NCBI RefSeq assembly: GCF_022627575.1
Contig: NZ_JADEYQ010000007.1
Coordinates: 1-64,000 of the forward strand
DNA from: Sphingobacterium rhinopitheci
GTDB taxonomy: Bacteria; Bacteroidota; Bacteroidia; Sphingobacteriales; Sphingobacteriaceae
DNA length: 64,000 nucleotides
Direction: 5' to 3'
A program made the translations under genes and the position numbers. Each line of letters begins with the position of its first letter. Position 1 is the first letter of the stretch. Shown here one piece after another: positions 38,978 through 47,777 of the stretch. The notes under the pieces were generated by a model. That model was not told where the DNA came from. It saw nothing but the letters and a program-made list of their open reading frames with translations, and ran no database searches.

Positions 38978-39958
38978 ATGAATAAGAAAAATTGGCTATG
39001 TTTATTGTTAGCCGCAGCTTTTGCCTTTACAACTTTTAACTCATGTAAAAAAAGTGAATCAAACGAAGACGATGGCATTGAAGAGTGGGTAAAAAGCTCT
39101 GCATTTGATGGCGACCCAAGAAGTTTTGCCGCATCTTTTCAAATTGGCAATACTGGTTATTTAGCAACGGGAATTTTATCAACTAACGAACGTGTAAACG
39201 ACGCTTGGTCTTTTACTAATAATATTTGGACAAAACTACCTGATTTTGCTGGTGAAGCTAGAAATGGTGCTGTAGGATTTTCTATCAATGGCGTTGGTTT
39301 TATAGGAACAGGTTTTAATGGTACAGATGCATTATCTGACTTTTGGAAATATGAGCCACAAACTCAAAAATGGACAAAAATTGCAGATTTCCCAGGTGAA
39401 GCACGTTATGGTGCAGTTGCATTTACTTTAGGTGGCTTTGGCTATGTAGGTACTGGTGCAACTAAAACACAGAAAACACTTAAAGATTTCTACAAATATG
39501 ACCCTAGTAACGATACATGGGAAGTTGTAAATACACCATTCAAAAACAAACGTGTAAATGCTTTTGCATTTGTCATTGGAAATAAAGCTTATGTAGGTGG
39601 TGGTATAGACAATAATCAGTACCCTGAAGATTTCTACTCTTTCGATGGTACTGCTTGGAATGAATTAGCACCTCTAAAAGATAAGCAAAGCACATATGAC
39701 TTGACTCGTCAAGCGGCATCTTCATTTGTAATTGGTAATAATGGATTTGTAGTAGGTGGTAAAAAATCATCCGTTTTAGGAACAACATGGAAATATGATT
39801 CAGCTAAAAATGAATGGATTGACATTCATGATGCATTACCTCAGAATGCTAGAGAAGGAGCTGTTTCTTATTCTATAGATTCTAAAGGATACTTAACTAC
39901 AGGTGCTAATGGTTCTTTCAAATTTGATGACACTTGGGTATTTACTCAAATTAGATAA
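38978..39958 (+). CDS. Kelch-repeat lipoprotein
   Basis: This 326-residue protein has a lipoprotein signal (Cys after FNS near residue 23). A beta propeller follows, made of kelch-type repeats with a recurring G-x-x-GTG/GGG turn and W-x-K/E strand ends (GYVGTGATKT, AYVGGGID, FVVGGKKSS). It is probably a protein- or glycan-binding propeller, not a recognisable enzyme. It is cotranscribed with the DUF4270 gene. A very long perfect palindrome ends the transcript. Confidence 0.85.
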   Translation: MNKKNWLCLLLAAAFAFTTFNSCKKSESNEDDGIEEWVKSSAFDGDPRSFAASFQIGNTGYLATGILSTNERVNDAWSFTNNIWTKLPDFAGEARNGAVGFSINGVGFIGTGFNGTDALSDFWKYEPQTQKWTKIADFPGEARYGAVAFTLGGFGYVGTGATKTQKTLKDFYKYDPSNDTWEVVNTPFKNKRVNAFAFVIGNKAYVGGGIDNNQYPEDFYSFDGTAWNELAPLKDKQSTYDLTRQAASSFVIGNNGFVVGGKKSSVLGTTWKYDSAKNEWIDIHDALPQNAREGAVSYSIDSKGYLTTGANGSFKFDDTWVFTQIR

Positions 39959-39967
39959 TTACTATAA

Positions 39968-40029
39968 TTATAAGGCATAAAAAAAGAGTAAGTACCCATG
40001 GGTACTTACTCTTTTTTTATGCCTTATAA
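39968..40029. terminator. Perfect 62-bp palindrome, bidirectional terminator
   Basis: Bases 39968-39998 are the exact reverse complement of 39999-40029, so the arms are 31 bp with no spacer (centre CCATGG). Each arm contains a run of seven A or T next to a GAGTAAGTACC stem, which suits termination in both directions. It ends the kelch transcript on the plus strand and the small membrane-peptide gene on the minus strand. Confidence 0.85.
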
Positions 40030-40035
40030 ATTTCG

Positions 40036-40140
40036 CTATGAAGGCATTACATACATTACAAAAGCAATTAAAATGATTAATAAAACATTAAAAATTGTCA
40101 ATCGAAATAAACTGATACTATTAATATTTGTTTTTTTCAT
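40036..40140 (-). CDS. Small 34-residue single-pass membrane peptide
   Basis: The minus strand encodes a 34-residue peptide starting MKKTNINSISLF and continuing into a hydrophobic helix (about residues 13-32, rich in L, I, V) that ends MPS. An AAAGAT purine-rich stretch precedes the ATG. A TAAATTTG box lies about 77 bases upstream, and the bidirectional palindromic terminator starts 7 bases after the stop. This complete gene architecture supports a real gene despite its size. It is probably a membrane-inserted peptide. I know no function for it. Confidence 0.5.
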   Translation of the reverse strand: MKKTNINSISLFRLTIFNVLLIILIAFVMYVMPS

Positions 40141-40216
40141 ATCTTTATAAAAAGTAGTAGCTTCTTTATAGATTATTCATGATAGATAAATTATCTAACA
40201 ACATCAATAATAATAC

Positions 40217-40224
40217 CAAATTTA
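40217..40224 (-). promoter_or_regulatory. Candidate -7 box for the 34-residue peptide gene
   Basis: On the minus strand TAAATTTG matches TAnnTTTG and lies downstream of the asd stop codon, giving the small gene a possible promoter of its own. Confidence 0.35.
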
Positions 40225-40277
40225 CATAAGTTAATATTATAAGATTACTTTCTCATGTAAATTAGGTTAATCTATAA

Positions 40278-41267
40278 TTATATAAGCCCCTTTTTAGCAA
40301 GTAATTCCGCGATTTGTACTGCATTAGTTGCGGCACCTTTTCTCAAATTATCCGCCACAACCCATAAGTTAACCGTTTTATCTTGAGATTCATCACGACG
40401 AATTCTTCCTACAAATACCTCGTCTTTTCCATGCGCATCTTTAGGCATTGGATATTCAAGCTTAGACGGATTATCCACGACAATCACACCTTCTTGATTA
40501 GCTAAAGCTTGACGTAACTCATCCAAATCGAAATCATTCTCAAACTCAATATTTAAAGCTTCAGAGTGTCCGCCAATTACAGGGATACGTACTGTCGTAG
40601 CCGTTACTCTAATAGAATCATCTTGCATGATTTTATTTGTCTCCTTGATCATCTTCATTTCCTCTTTTGTATAACCATTATCTTGGAATACATCGATTTG
40701 CGGAATAACATTCAAGTCAATTTGATAAGGGTATGCTTTTTCCCCTTCAACTCCTGTACGCTCATCATTTAACTGTTGTACAGCTTTAACACCTGTACCT
40801 GTCACTGATTGATAAGTAGATACTACGACACGCTTAATTTTATATTTTTCATGCAAAGGCTTCAATACAACAACCATCTGAATAGTTGAACAATTAGGAT
40901 TTGCAATTATTTTATCATCTGCTGTCAAAACATCTCCATTAACCTCCGGAACAACTAATTTTTTTGTTGGATCCATTCGCCAAGCTGAAGAATTATCTAT
41001 CACCGTAATACCTGCCTCAGCAAATAATGGTGCATATTCAATAGAAGTATTACCCCCTGCAGAGAATAAAGCAACATCAGGTTTTAAAGAAATAGCATCT
41101 GTTGCTGTTACGATTTTATACTTCTTACCTTTAAAATCAATTTCCTTACCCTTACTTCTTTCTGAAGCAACTGGAATTAATTCTGTTATCGGGAAGTTTC
41201 TTTCCGCTAATACTCTCAACATCTCTGACCCAACTAAACCTGTCGCGCCAACTACTGCTACTTTCAT
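40278..41267 (-). CDS. asd: Aspartate-semialdehyde dehydrogenase
   Basis: This 329-residue enzyme reduces aspartyl phosphate to aspartate semialdehyde in the lysine, threonine and diaminopimelate pathways. The NADP site VGATGLVGSEML is at the N-terminus. The catalytic Cys is in NPNCSTIQMV, and the substrate site includes GHSEALNIEFE with the catalytic His. Its length is typical. It is probably monocistronic. Confidence 0.95.
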   Translation of the reverse strand: MKVAVVGATGLVGSEMLRVLAERNFPITELIPVASERSKGKEIDFKGKKYKIVTATDAISLKPDVALFSAGGNTSIEYAPLFAEAGITVIDNSSAWRMDPTKKLVVPEVNGDVLTADDKIIANPNCSTIQMVVVLKPLHEKYKIKRVVVSTYQSVTGTGVKAVQQLNDERTGVEGEKAYPYQIDLNVIPQIDVFQDNGYTKEEMKMIKETNKIMQDDSIRVTATTVRIPVIGGHSEALNIEFENDFDLDELRQALANQEGVIVVDNPSKLEYPMPKDAHGKDEVFVGRIRRDESQDKTVNLWVVADNLRKGAATNAVQIAELLAKKGLI

Positions 41268-41314
41268 CTTCTTGAATTTTAGTTTTTAATTGTTTTAAAT
41301 TCTATTAAACTTTT

Positions 41315-41322
41315 CAAACTTA
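41315..41322 (-). promoter_or_regulatory. Candidate -7 box for asd
   Basis: TAAGTTTG on the minus strand fits TAnnTTTG, 47 bases upstream of the asd start. No clear -33 box is seen. Confidence 0.35.
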
Positions 41323-41542
41323 ACGAATATTAAATTATAAAATGAAAAATTTTTACATTATTTTCAATAATTTAAAACAATATTCGTAAAAAACCACACA
41401 ATAACGATGTTAAAATTGCAAATATCATAACATTACTACGATTACATTCCGAATTAACGGTTTCAAAGTATCTCCAAGAACAAAAAAAGTTCAGTAAATT
41501 TAGTAAACTAACGAAGAGCACTGATTCAAGTGCCGTATATTT

Positions 41543-43210
41543 ATGACTGCTAGGTTCTTATTATATTCATTACTATTTATCGTACAAATATGTACCCTAA
41601 ATAACAGTAAAGCTCAAATAGTCATAAATGAAATTATGTCCAATCCAAATAATGGGCGATTACCCAATTATGAATATATAGAATTGTTCAACTCTAGTAG
41701 AATTCCAATCCAATTGAGCGAGTTTACATTTGGATATAATAATAATCGCGTATCCTTACCAGAATATTTGCTAGCACCACAGCAATATGTTATTCTATGC
41801 AATCAGGAGGCTCTCCCAGCATTCGAGAGATATGGTAATGTATTAGCTTTATCAAGATGGTATATACTCGCTAACACTGGTGCTACCTTACAAATATTTA
41901 GAAACAGCACATTAATAGATGCTGTTTCTTATAGAAACACTTGGCATCGCAATACTTCAAAACGAAATGGTGGCTGGAGTCTAGAACGGATTAATCCTAA
42001 TTGGACTTGTAATTTAAGGGAAAACTGGGCTAGCTCTGAAGCATTAAATGGCGGTACACCAGGGCGACGTAATTCAATAGTTGACAGAAATTCAAGACCA
42101 CAGATCCTGCTAACACATTCGAGTATTACCGCTAATAAAATAAACTTAACCTTTAATACATCATCCTTTAATCATCAGCAGATCACGGTAGACGATTTTG
42201 AAATAAATAATGGTATTGGTAAACCAACTTCTATTCAATGGAATGAATCCCTAGATACGTTGACCCTACTCTTCGTTAAGGATTTTGAAGAAAACAAGAT
42301 ATATATACTAATGACCAAACCCATTGAAATCTGTTCCTTTTTTGTCAAAATACCCAATGAAAAACTATTCAAGCAAACAACAGTAAATCATCAAGATATT
42401 ATTATATCGGAAATATTATTTAACCCTAAAGAAGGAGGGGTTGATTTTGTAGAAGTATATAATGTTACCAACTTACCTATAAACTTAAAAAATTGGAAAA
42501 TTGGGAACCGAACTATTAGCGAAGATATACTATTAATCGATCCTGATGAATACCTCGCACTAACCATAAATAAAGCTATCTTATCCCTGCATTATCCTTC
42601 CGCGATTGCTAATAATATATTACAACTCGCAAGTCTCCCGCCCTATCCTAATCAACAAGGAAACGTAATGCTATTTTCGGCCAATAATCTTTTAATAGAT
42701 TCGGTATATTATAATGCCAATATGCATGACCCGATACTCCGTAATGTGAAAGGTATTTCATTGGAAAGACAATCTACTAATCGATTCGATTTACAGTTCA
42801 ATACGTTTAGTTCTGCTTCAACTTTACATGAAGGAGCCACTCCAGGATATAAAAACTCAACAAGTGTTGATAATATGTTGAAAAAAAATAAAATATTTTT
42901 CACCTCAAAAACGGTCTCTCCAAACAATGATTTCTATGAGGATTTTTTAGAAATAAACTATCAATTTAATGATGCTGACTACTACATAAATATTACAATA
43001 TATAATGATAAAGGCACTTTAATCAACCGTTTGATTCGTAATCAAAGAGCAGGTTCTACAGGAATAATAGAATGGAACACACTACATGAAAATGGCAAAA
43101 AAGCAACTGCCGGACATTACATAATGATTGCTGAAATATATAATAATAAAGGCCAAAAAGAACGCTTCAAAAAAGCATTTGTTATTGTCTCTGATATACT
43201 CAGCTATTGA
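41543..43210 (+). CDS. Secreted protein with two lamin-tail domains
   Basis: This 555-residue protein has a signal peptide ending near SKAQ (residue 25). A lamin-tail domain at about 26-140 begins IVINEIMSNPNN...YEYIELFN, and a second at about 285-400 begins IIISEILFNPKEGG...DFVEVYN. The C-terminus has a FlgD-like immunoglobulin fold (VSPNNDFYEDFLEI, then GTLINRLIRNQRAGSTG). Such proteins are exported and bind cell-surface or extracellular material. I see no clear type IX sorting tail. It is followed by a promoter and the dehydrogenase gene. Confidence 0.82.
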   Translation: MTARFLLYSLLFIVQICTLNNSKAQIVINEIMSNPNNGRLPNYEYIELFNSSRIPIQLSEFTFGYNNNRVSLPEYLLAPQQYVILCNQEALPAFERYGNVLALSRWYILANTGATLQIFRNSTLIDAVSYRNTWHRNTSKRNGGWSLERINPNWTCNLRENWASSEALNGGTPGRRNSIVDRNSRPQILLTHSSITANKINLTFNTSSFNHQQITVDDFEINNGIGKPTSIQWNESLDTLTLLFVKDFEENKIYILMTKPIEICSFFVKIPNEKLFKQTTVNHQDIIISEILFNPKEGGVDFVEVYNVTNLPINLKNWKIGNRTISEDILLIDPDEYLALTINKAILSLHYPSAIANNILQLASLPPYPNQQGNVMLFSANNLLIDSVYYNANMHDPILRNVKGISLERQSTNRFDLQFNTFSSASTLHEGATPGYKNSTSVDNMLKKNKIFFTSKTVSPNNDFYEDFLEINYQFNDADYYINITIYNDKGTLINRLIRNQRAGSTGIIEWNTLHENGKKATAGHYIMIAEIYNNKGQKERFKKAFVIVSDILSY

Positions 43211-43238
43211 CAAGAACGTATTAAAAAAAGTATCTTTG
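43207..43238 (+). promoter_or_regulatory. Bacteroidota promoter with both elements, abutting the next start codon
   Basis: TTG at 43207-43209 and TATCTTTG at 43231-43238 are separated by 21 bases, a full match to the TTG-N19-21-TAnnTTTG pattern. The ATG at 43246 is only 7 bases after the -7 box, so the transcript would begin at or next to the start codon. Confidence 0.65.
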
Positions 43239-43245
43239 TACTATA

Positions 43246-44193
43246 ATGAAAGAAACGATTGTACTCTTAGGATCAAATGGCCAAATTGGCTCAGAATTAG
43301 GTTTAGCACTACGTGCTAAATTCGGCACATCCAATGTAATTACCTCTGATATTAGGGAACCTAAATCATTAGGAGAAGGTGAAATCTTCGAAACTATTAA
43401 CGTCCTGGACAGAGATGCCCTAAGAACTCTTTTTGAAAAATATAAACCTACACAAGTTTATCTATTAGCAGCAATGCTATCTGCAACAGGTGAACAATAT
43501 CCATTGAAAGCATGGGATTTGAACATGAATGGTTTATTAAATGTTTTAAATCTATGTATAGAATTAGGTATTAAGAAAATATTTTGGCCTAGCTCTATTG
43601 CTGTTTTTGGACCAAATTCGCCTACTACTAATACCCCTCAATACTGTGTAATGGATCCTAACAGCATCTATGGTATCAGTAAATTGGCTGGTGAAAGACT
43701 ATGTGAGTATTATACGGAAAAATATGGGTTAGATATCCGCAGTATCAGATATCCAGGTATTATCTCTTGGAAAACAGCACCAGGAGGAGGTACAACAGAT
43801 TACGCCGTTCACATCTTCTTCGAAGCACTAGCAAAAGGTGCTTACCAAAGTTTTTTAAGTGAAAACACCGCACTTCCAATGATGTATATGGATGACGCTG
43901 TTCGTGCTACCATCCAGTTAATGGACGCACCGGCAGAAAATTTAAGAATTCGCTCAAGCTACAATTTGGCAGGTATTTCGTTCACTCCTGCAGAAATAGC
44001 TGAAGAAATTAAAAAAATTCTTCCTAATTTTGAAATGTCTTACTCAGAAGGTGATCCGCGCCAAGCAATTGCAGATTCTTGGCCACAAAGTATTGATGAC
44101 CAATATGCACAAGAAGATTGGAATTGGAAGTTAAAATATGATTTAACGACGATGACCAAAGACATGATCGAAAATCTTAAAACAAACATATAA
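43246..44193 (+). CDS. L-threonine 3-dehydrogenase, SDR type
   Basis: This 315-residue extended SDR opens with the Rossmann motif VLLGSNGQIGSEL. It has the substrate loop SSIAVFGP, the catalytic Y-G-I-S-K (NSIYGISK), and the block PGGGTTDYAVHIF, which is the hallmark of short-chain threonine dehydrogenases. It oxidises L-threonine to 2-amino-3-ketobutyrate with NAD. A promoter with a TTG and TATCTTTG box sits directly before the ATG. yebC follows after 9 bases. Confidence 0.88.
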   Translation: MKETIVLLGSNGQIGSELGLALRAKFGTSNVITSDIREPKSLGEGEIFETINVLDRDALRTLFEKYKPTQVYLLAAMLSATGEQYPLKAWDLNMNGLLNVLNLCIELGIKKIFWPSSIAVFGPNSPTTNTPQYCVMDPNSIYGISKLAGERLCEYYTEKYGLDIRSIRYPGIISWKTAPGGGTTDYAVHIFFEALAKGAYQSFLSENTALPMMYMDDAVRATIQLMDAPAENLRIRSSYNLAGISFTPAEIAEEIKKILPNFEMSYSEGDPRQAIADSWPQSIDDQYAQEDWNWKLKYDLTTMTKDMIENLKTNI

Positions 44194-44202
44194 CATAACA
44201 AA

Positions 44203-44928
44203 ATGGGTAGAGCATTTGAATTCAGAAAAGAAAGAAAATTTAAGCGCTGGGCCAAAATGGCAATTCAGTTTACGCGTTTAGGGAAAGAAATCGCTATCGC
44301 TGTAAAAGAAGGAGGCCCTCACCCAGAAAATAACTCTCGCTTACGTACGGCTATTCAAAATGCAAAGGCAGTAAATATGCCTAAAGATCGTGTTGAAGCA
44401 GCAATTAAGAGAGCTTCAGAAAAAGATGCTAAAGGCTATGAGGAATACGTTTACGAAGGATACGGCCCTCATGGAGTACCTGTATTGATCGAGACAGCTA
44501 CAGATAACACAAATCGTACTGTTGCAAATGTACGCAGTTACTTCACTAAAGCTGGTGGTTCGTTAGGTAAAACTGGATCTTTAGATTTTATATTTAATCG
44601 CAAATCCATTTTTCGATTCCCTGCTGCAGAAGATCTGGACGTTGAAGAACTAGAATTAGAGTTAATCGATGGAGGATTAGAAGAACTATACATCGAATCT
44701 GACGAAGAAGGAAACGATATTGCTGTAGTACAAACATCATTCGAAGATTTTGGTAATATGCAACGCCTATTAGAAGAAAAAGGAATTGAAGTTTCTTCTG
44801 CAAAATTAGAACGTATTGCATTATCTCATTCTACATTGACAGAAGAACAAGCTGCTGATGTCTTAAAAATGATAGATAAAATCGAAGAAGATGATGATGT
44901 TCAAGCTGTGTATCATAACATGGACTAA
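44203..44928 (+). CDS. yebC: YebC/PmpR-family regulator
   Basis: This 241-residue YebC-family protein shows the N-terminal GRAFEFRKERKFKRWAKMA, the block ARLRTAIQ-like NSRLRTAIQNAKAVNMPKDR, and the central YEGYGPHGVPVLIE...RSYFTKAGGSLGKTGS. It was long listed as a transcription factor; family members also act in translation of proline-rich stretches. It ends at a strong terminator. A proline- and lysine-containing repeat protein is encoded next. Confidence 0.93.
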   Translation: MGRAFEFRKERKFKRWAKMAIQFTRLGKEIAIAVKEGGPHPENNSRLRTAIQNAKAVNMPKDRVEAAIKRASEKDAKGYEEYVYEGYGPHGVPVLIETATDNTNRTVANVRSYFTKAGGSLGKTGSLDFIFNRKSIFRFPAAEDLDVEELELELIDGGLEELYIESDEEGNDIAVVQTSFEDFGNMQRLLEEKGIEVSSAKLERIALSHSTLTEEQAADVLKMIDKIEEDDDVQAVYHNMD

Positions 44929-44950
44929 AAATTTTTCGCTATATTGCAGA

Positions 44951-44978
44951 AAAGAGGGTTATACCCTCTTTTTTTTTA
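44951..44978 (+). terminator. Intrinsic terminator after yebC
   Basis: AAAGAGGGT pairs with ACCCTCTTT across a 3-base loop and a long T-run follows. Confidence 0.85.
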
Positions 44979-44992
44979 TATAGACAATTCAT

Positions 44993-45000
44993 TACCTTTG
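44993..45000 (+). promoter_or_regulatory. -7 box abutting the start of the repeat-protein gene
   Basis: TACCTTTG matches TAnnTTTG and lies 3 bases before the ATG at 45004, so any transcript from it would be leaderless. It sits just after the yebC terminator. No TTG -33 element is evident. Confidence 0.5.
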
Positions 45001-45003
45001 ATA

Positions 45004-46974
45004 ATGCTTAGTTTCGAAGATTTTTTCATTAAAAAGAAAATAGATTTACCTGCTCTAAAAGCTGCAGATCAGCCTTTATATGATGAATTTAAATCTCATT
45101 ATTTGATAATGGGAGAAAAAAGCTTTGATCATTCTAAAAAATTTTGGTTCAATCGCCTTAGAAAGACATATTTGCTTAAAGAAATAGAGAACCTTAAAGT
45201 ATCTACTTCTGGAATAAGTAAAATAAATGAACCGATAGTTTCATCTGCAGAAATAAAGGTCACAGATATAACCGTGCCAAAACCTTTAGGATTCAAACCT
45301 AAAATTAAAACTGATACTGTTGCTAAACCACAAGTAAGTCCAAATACGGAAGAGCTTAATGCTAAACCTGCTGGATTCAAACCTCGATTTAAAGCAGGCG
45401 TAACAAAAGCTACAGAAGCTACAGCACAAGATAATACGGCGTCACAAGAAGCAAAACCTTCGGAAGTAGCCGACGGCCAAGAAACAGCAAATAAACCTGC
45501 TGGATTCAAACCTCGATTTAAAGCAGGCGTAACAAAAGCTACAGAAACTACAGCACAAGATAATACGGCGTCACAAGAAGTAAAACCTTCGGAAGTAGCC
45601 GACGGCCAAGAAACAGCAAACAAACCTGCTGGATTCAAACCTCGATTTAAAGCAGGCGTAACAAATGCTACAGAAGCTACAGCACAAGATAATACGGTGT
45701 CACAAGAAGTAAAACCTTCGGAAGTAGCCGACGCCCAAGAAACAGCAAACAAACCTGCTGGATTCAAACCTCGATTTAAAGCAGGTGTAACAAAAGCTAC
45801 AGAAGCTACAGCACAAGATAATACGGCGTCACAAGAAGCAAAACCTTCGGAAGTAGCCGACGGCCAAGAAACAGCAAACAAACCTGCTGGATTCAAACCT
45901 CGATTTAAAGCAGGCGTAACAAAAGCTACAGAAGCTACAGCACAAGATAATACGGTGTCACAAGAAGTAAAACCTTCGGAAGTATCCGACGGCCAAGAAA
46001 CAGCAAACAAACCTGCTGGATTCAAACCTCGATTTAAAGCAGGCGTAACAAAAGCTACAGCACAAGATAATACGGCATCACAAGAAGTAAAACCTTCGGA
46101 AGTATCCGACGGCCAAGAAACAGCAAATAAACCTGCTGGATTCAAACCTCGATTTAAAGCAGGCGTAACAAAAGCTACAGAAGCTACAGCACAAGATAAT
46201 ACCGCATCACAAGAAGCAAAACCTTCGGAAGTATCCGACGGCCAAGAAACAGCAAATAAACCTGCTGGATTCAAACCTCGATTTAAAGCAGGCGTAACAA
46301 AAGCTACAGAAGCTACAGCACAAGATAATACCGCATCACAAGAAGCAAAACCTTCGGAAGTATCCGACGGCCAAGAAACAGCAAATAAACCTGCTGGATT
46401 CAAACCTCGATTTAAAGCAGGCGTAACAAAAGCTACAGAAGCTACAGCACAAGATAATACCGCATCACAAGAAGCAAAACCTTCGGAAGTATCCGACGGC
46501 CAAGAAACAGCAAATAAACCTGCTGGATTCAAACCTCGATTTAAAGCAGGCGTAACAAAAGCTACAGAAGCTACAGCACAAGATAATACCGCATCACAAG
46601 AAGTAAAACCTTCGGAAGTAGCCGACGCCCAAGAAACAACAAATAAACCTGCTGGATTCAAACCTCGATTTAAAGCAGGCGTAACAAAAGCTACAGAAGC
46701 TACAGCACAAGATAATACCGCATCACAAGAAGTAAAACCTTCGGAAGTAGCCGACGCCCAAGAAACAACAAATAAACCTGCTGGATTCAAACCTCGATTT
46801 AAAGCAGGCGTAACAAAAGCTACAGAAGCTACAGCACAAGATAATACCGCATCACAAGAAGTAAAACCTTCGGAAGTAGCCGACGCCCAAGAAACAACAA
46901 ATAAACCTGCTGGATTCAAACCTCGATTTAAAGCAGGAATCACAAAGAATCAAGACAATAAAAACGAAAACTAA
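45004..46974 (+). CDS. Repeat-rich cytoplasmic protein with 13 tandem 43-residue units
   Basis: This 656-residue protein has a conserved-looking N-terminal domain of about 60 residues (LSFEDFFIKKKIDLPALKAAD, WFNRLRKTYLL), a degenerate repeat (KPLGFKPKIK), and 13 repeats. Each unit is KPAGFKPRFKAG, a basic patch, followed by an Ala/Thr/Gln/Glu linker of about 31 residues. The repeat array is likely disordered. It has no signal peptide or membrane segment. The ATG at 45004 is chosen because the longer ORF would start at TTG within the yebC terminator. The unit KPAGFKPRFKAG may bind nucleic acid or a protein partner. Function unknown. Confidence 0.75.
   Translation: MLSFEDFFIKKKIDLPALKAADQPLYDEFKSHYLIMGEKSFDHSKKFWFNRLRKTYLLKEIENLKVSTSGISKINEPIVSSAEIKVTDITVPKPLGFKPKIKTDTVAKPQVSPNTEELNAKPAGFKPRFKAGVTKATEATAQDNTASQEAKPSEVADGQETANKPAGFKPRFKAGVTKATETTAQDNTASQEVKPSEVADGQETANKPAGFKPRFKAGVTNATEATAQDNTVSQEVKPSEVADAQETANKPAGFKPRFKAGVTKATEATAQDNTASQEAKPSEVADGQETANKPAGFKPRFKAGVTKATEATAQDNTVSQEVKPSEVSDGQETANKPAGFKPRFKAGVTKATAQDNTASQEVKPSEVSDGQETANKPAGFKPRFKAGVTKATEATAQDNTASQEAKPSEVSDGQETANKPAGFKPRFKAGVTKATEATAQDNTASQEAKPSEVSDGQETANKPAGFKPRFKAGVTKATEATAQDNTASQEAKPSEVSDGQETANKPAGFKPRFKAGVTKATEATAQDNTASQEVKPSEVADAQETTNKPAGFKPRFKAGVTKATEATAQDNTASQEVKPSEVADAQETTNKPAGFKPRFKAGVTKATEATAQDNTASQEVKPSEVADAQETTNKPAGFKPRFKAGITKNQDNKNEN
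45364..46938 (+). repeat. Tandem array, 13 copies of a 129-bp unit
   Basis: The start AAACCTGCTGGATTCAAACC recurs at 45364, 45493, 45622, 45751, 45880, 46009, 46129, 46258, 46387, 46516, 46645, 46774 and 46903. All steps are 129 bp except one of 120 bp (unit 6 lacks three codons). Units 7-9 are nearly identical to one another, as are 10-12, which points to recent copying of blocks. All units stay in frame. Confidence 0.95.
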
Positions 46975-47010
46975 CGTTTTAATTATAAACCAGTTATTAA
47001 ATAAAAAACC

Positions 47011-47754
47011 ATGTTAAAAGAAGAAAGACAAGCATATATTATTCACCAAATAAATCTGCATAATAAAGTTTTATCGACAGACTTAAGCATTCAACTAAAT
47101 GTATCTGAAGATACAATTAGAAGAGATTTAAATGAACTTGCTGAAAATGGTAAGGTTATTAAAGTATATGGTGGTGCATTGTCTAAATCTTTCCAATTTC
47201 CTTTTCAAGAAGGTAACGTATATGCTAAGGATGCGAAAAAGGAAATTGCTAGTAAAGCATTGACACTTATTCAAAATGGTATGACGATATTGATTGGCGG
47301 TGGAACCACTATGATTGAATTAGCACGATTAATACCGAGTGACTTACAATGTACTTTTTTTACCATTAGTCCACTTGTAGCATTAGAATTAGCGGAGAAA
47401 GAAAATATTGAAGTTAATCTATTAGGCGGAAAACTTTCACGCAACACAAATATCGTTACTGGCGCACAAGTTATAAATGAATTGTCAGATATAAAAGTTG
47501 ACTTATGCTTATTAGGAACTAATAGTTTGTCTATAGAAGATGGTATAACGGATTCAGATTGGGAGGTAGTGCAGATTAAACGTGCGATGATTAAATGTTC
47601 CAAAAACTTAGCCATCTTAAGTATAGCAGAAAAATTAAATTCTAACCAAAAAATGCGTGTAGCACCTTTGAAAGAGGTTAACTATTTGATTACAGAATTA
47701 AAAAATACAGATAAGATCCTTAAAGACTTCGCCAACGAAATCAAAATTATCTAA
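47011..47754 (+). CDS. DeoR/GlpR-family transcriptional regulator
   Basis: This 247-residue protein has an N-terminal DeoR winged helix (LNVSEDTIRRDLNELAENGK, then VYGGAL) and a C-terminal sugar-phosphate sensor of the ribose-isomerase fold (IGGGTTMIELARLIP, GITDSDWEVVQIKRAMI). It probably responds to a phosphorylated sugar. It stands between the repeat gene and the polysaccharide operon, with 23 bases to the flippase gene. It may be cotranscribed with that operon, but I cannot tell if it regulates it. Confidence 0.88.
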   Translation: MLKEERQAYIIHQINLHNKVLSTDLSIQLNVSEDTIRRDLNELAENGKVIKVYGGALSKSFQFPFQEGNVYAKDAKKEIASKALTLIQNGMTILIGGGTTMIELARLIPSDLQCTFFTISPLVALELAEKENIEVNLLGGKLSRNTNIVTGAQVINELSDIKVDLCLLGTNSLSIEDGITDSDWEVVQIKRAMIKCSKNLAILSIAEKLNSNQKMRVAPLKEVNYLITELKNTDKILKDFANEIKII

Positions 47755-47777
47755 CCTATTTTTTACAGTAGATATTA

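Noticed and set aside
44944..45003. Extended N-terminus of the repeat protein
   Set aside because: It would start at TTG inside the yebC terminator and translate the hairpin. The ATG at 45004 is far more plausible.
45129..46943. 604-residue ORF on the minus strand across the repeat array
   Set aside because: It is the reverse reading of the 129-bp repeats, which by chance lack stop codons in that frame. The plus-strand frame has the start, promoter box and a non-repeat head domain.
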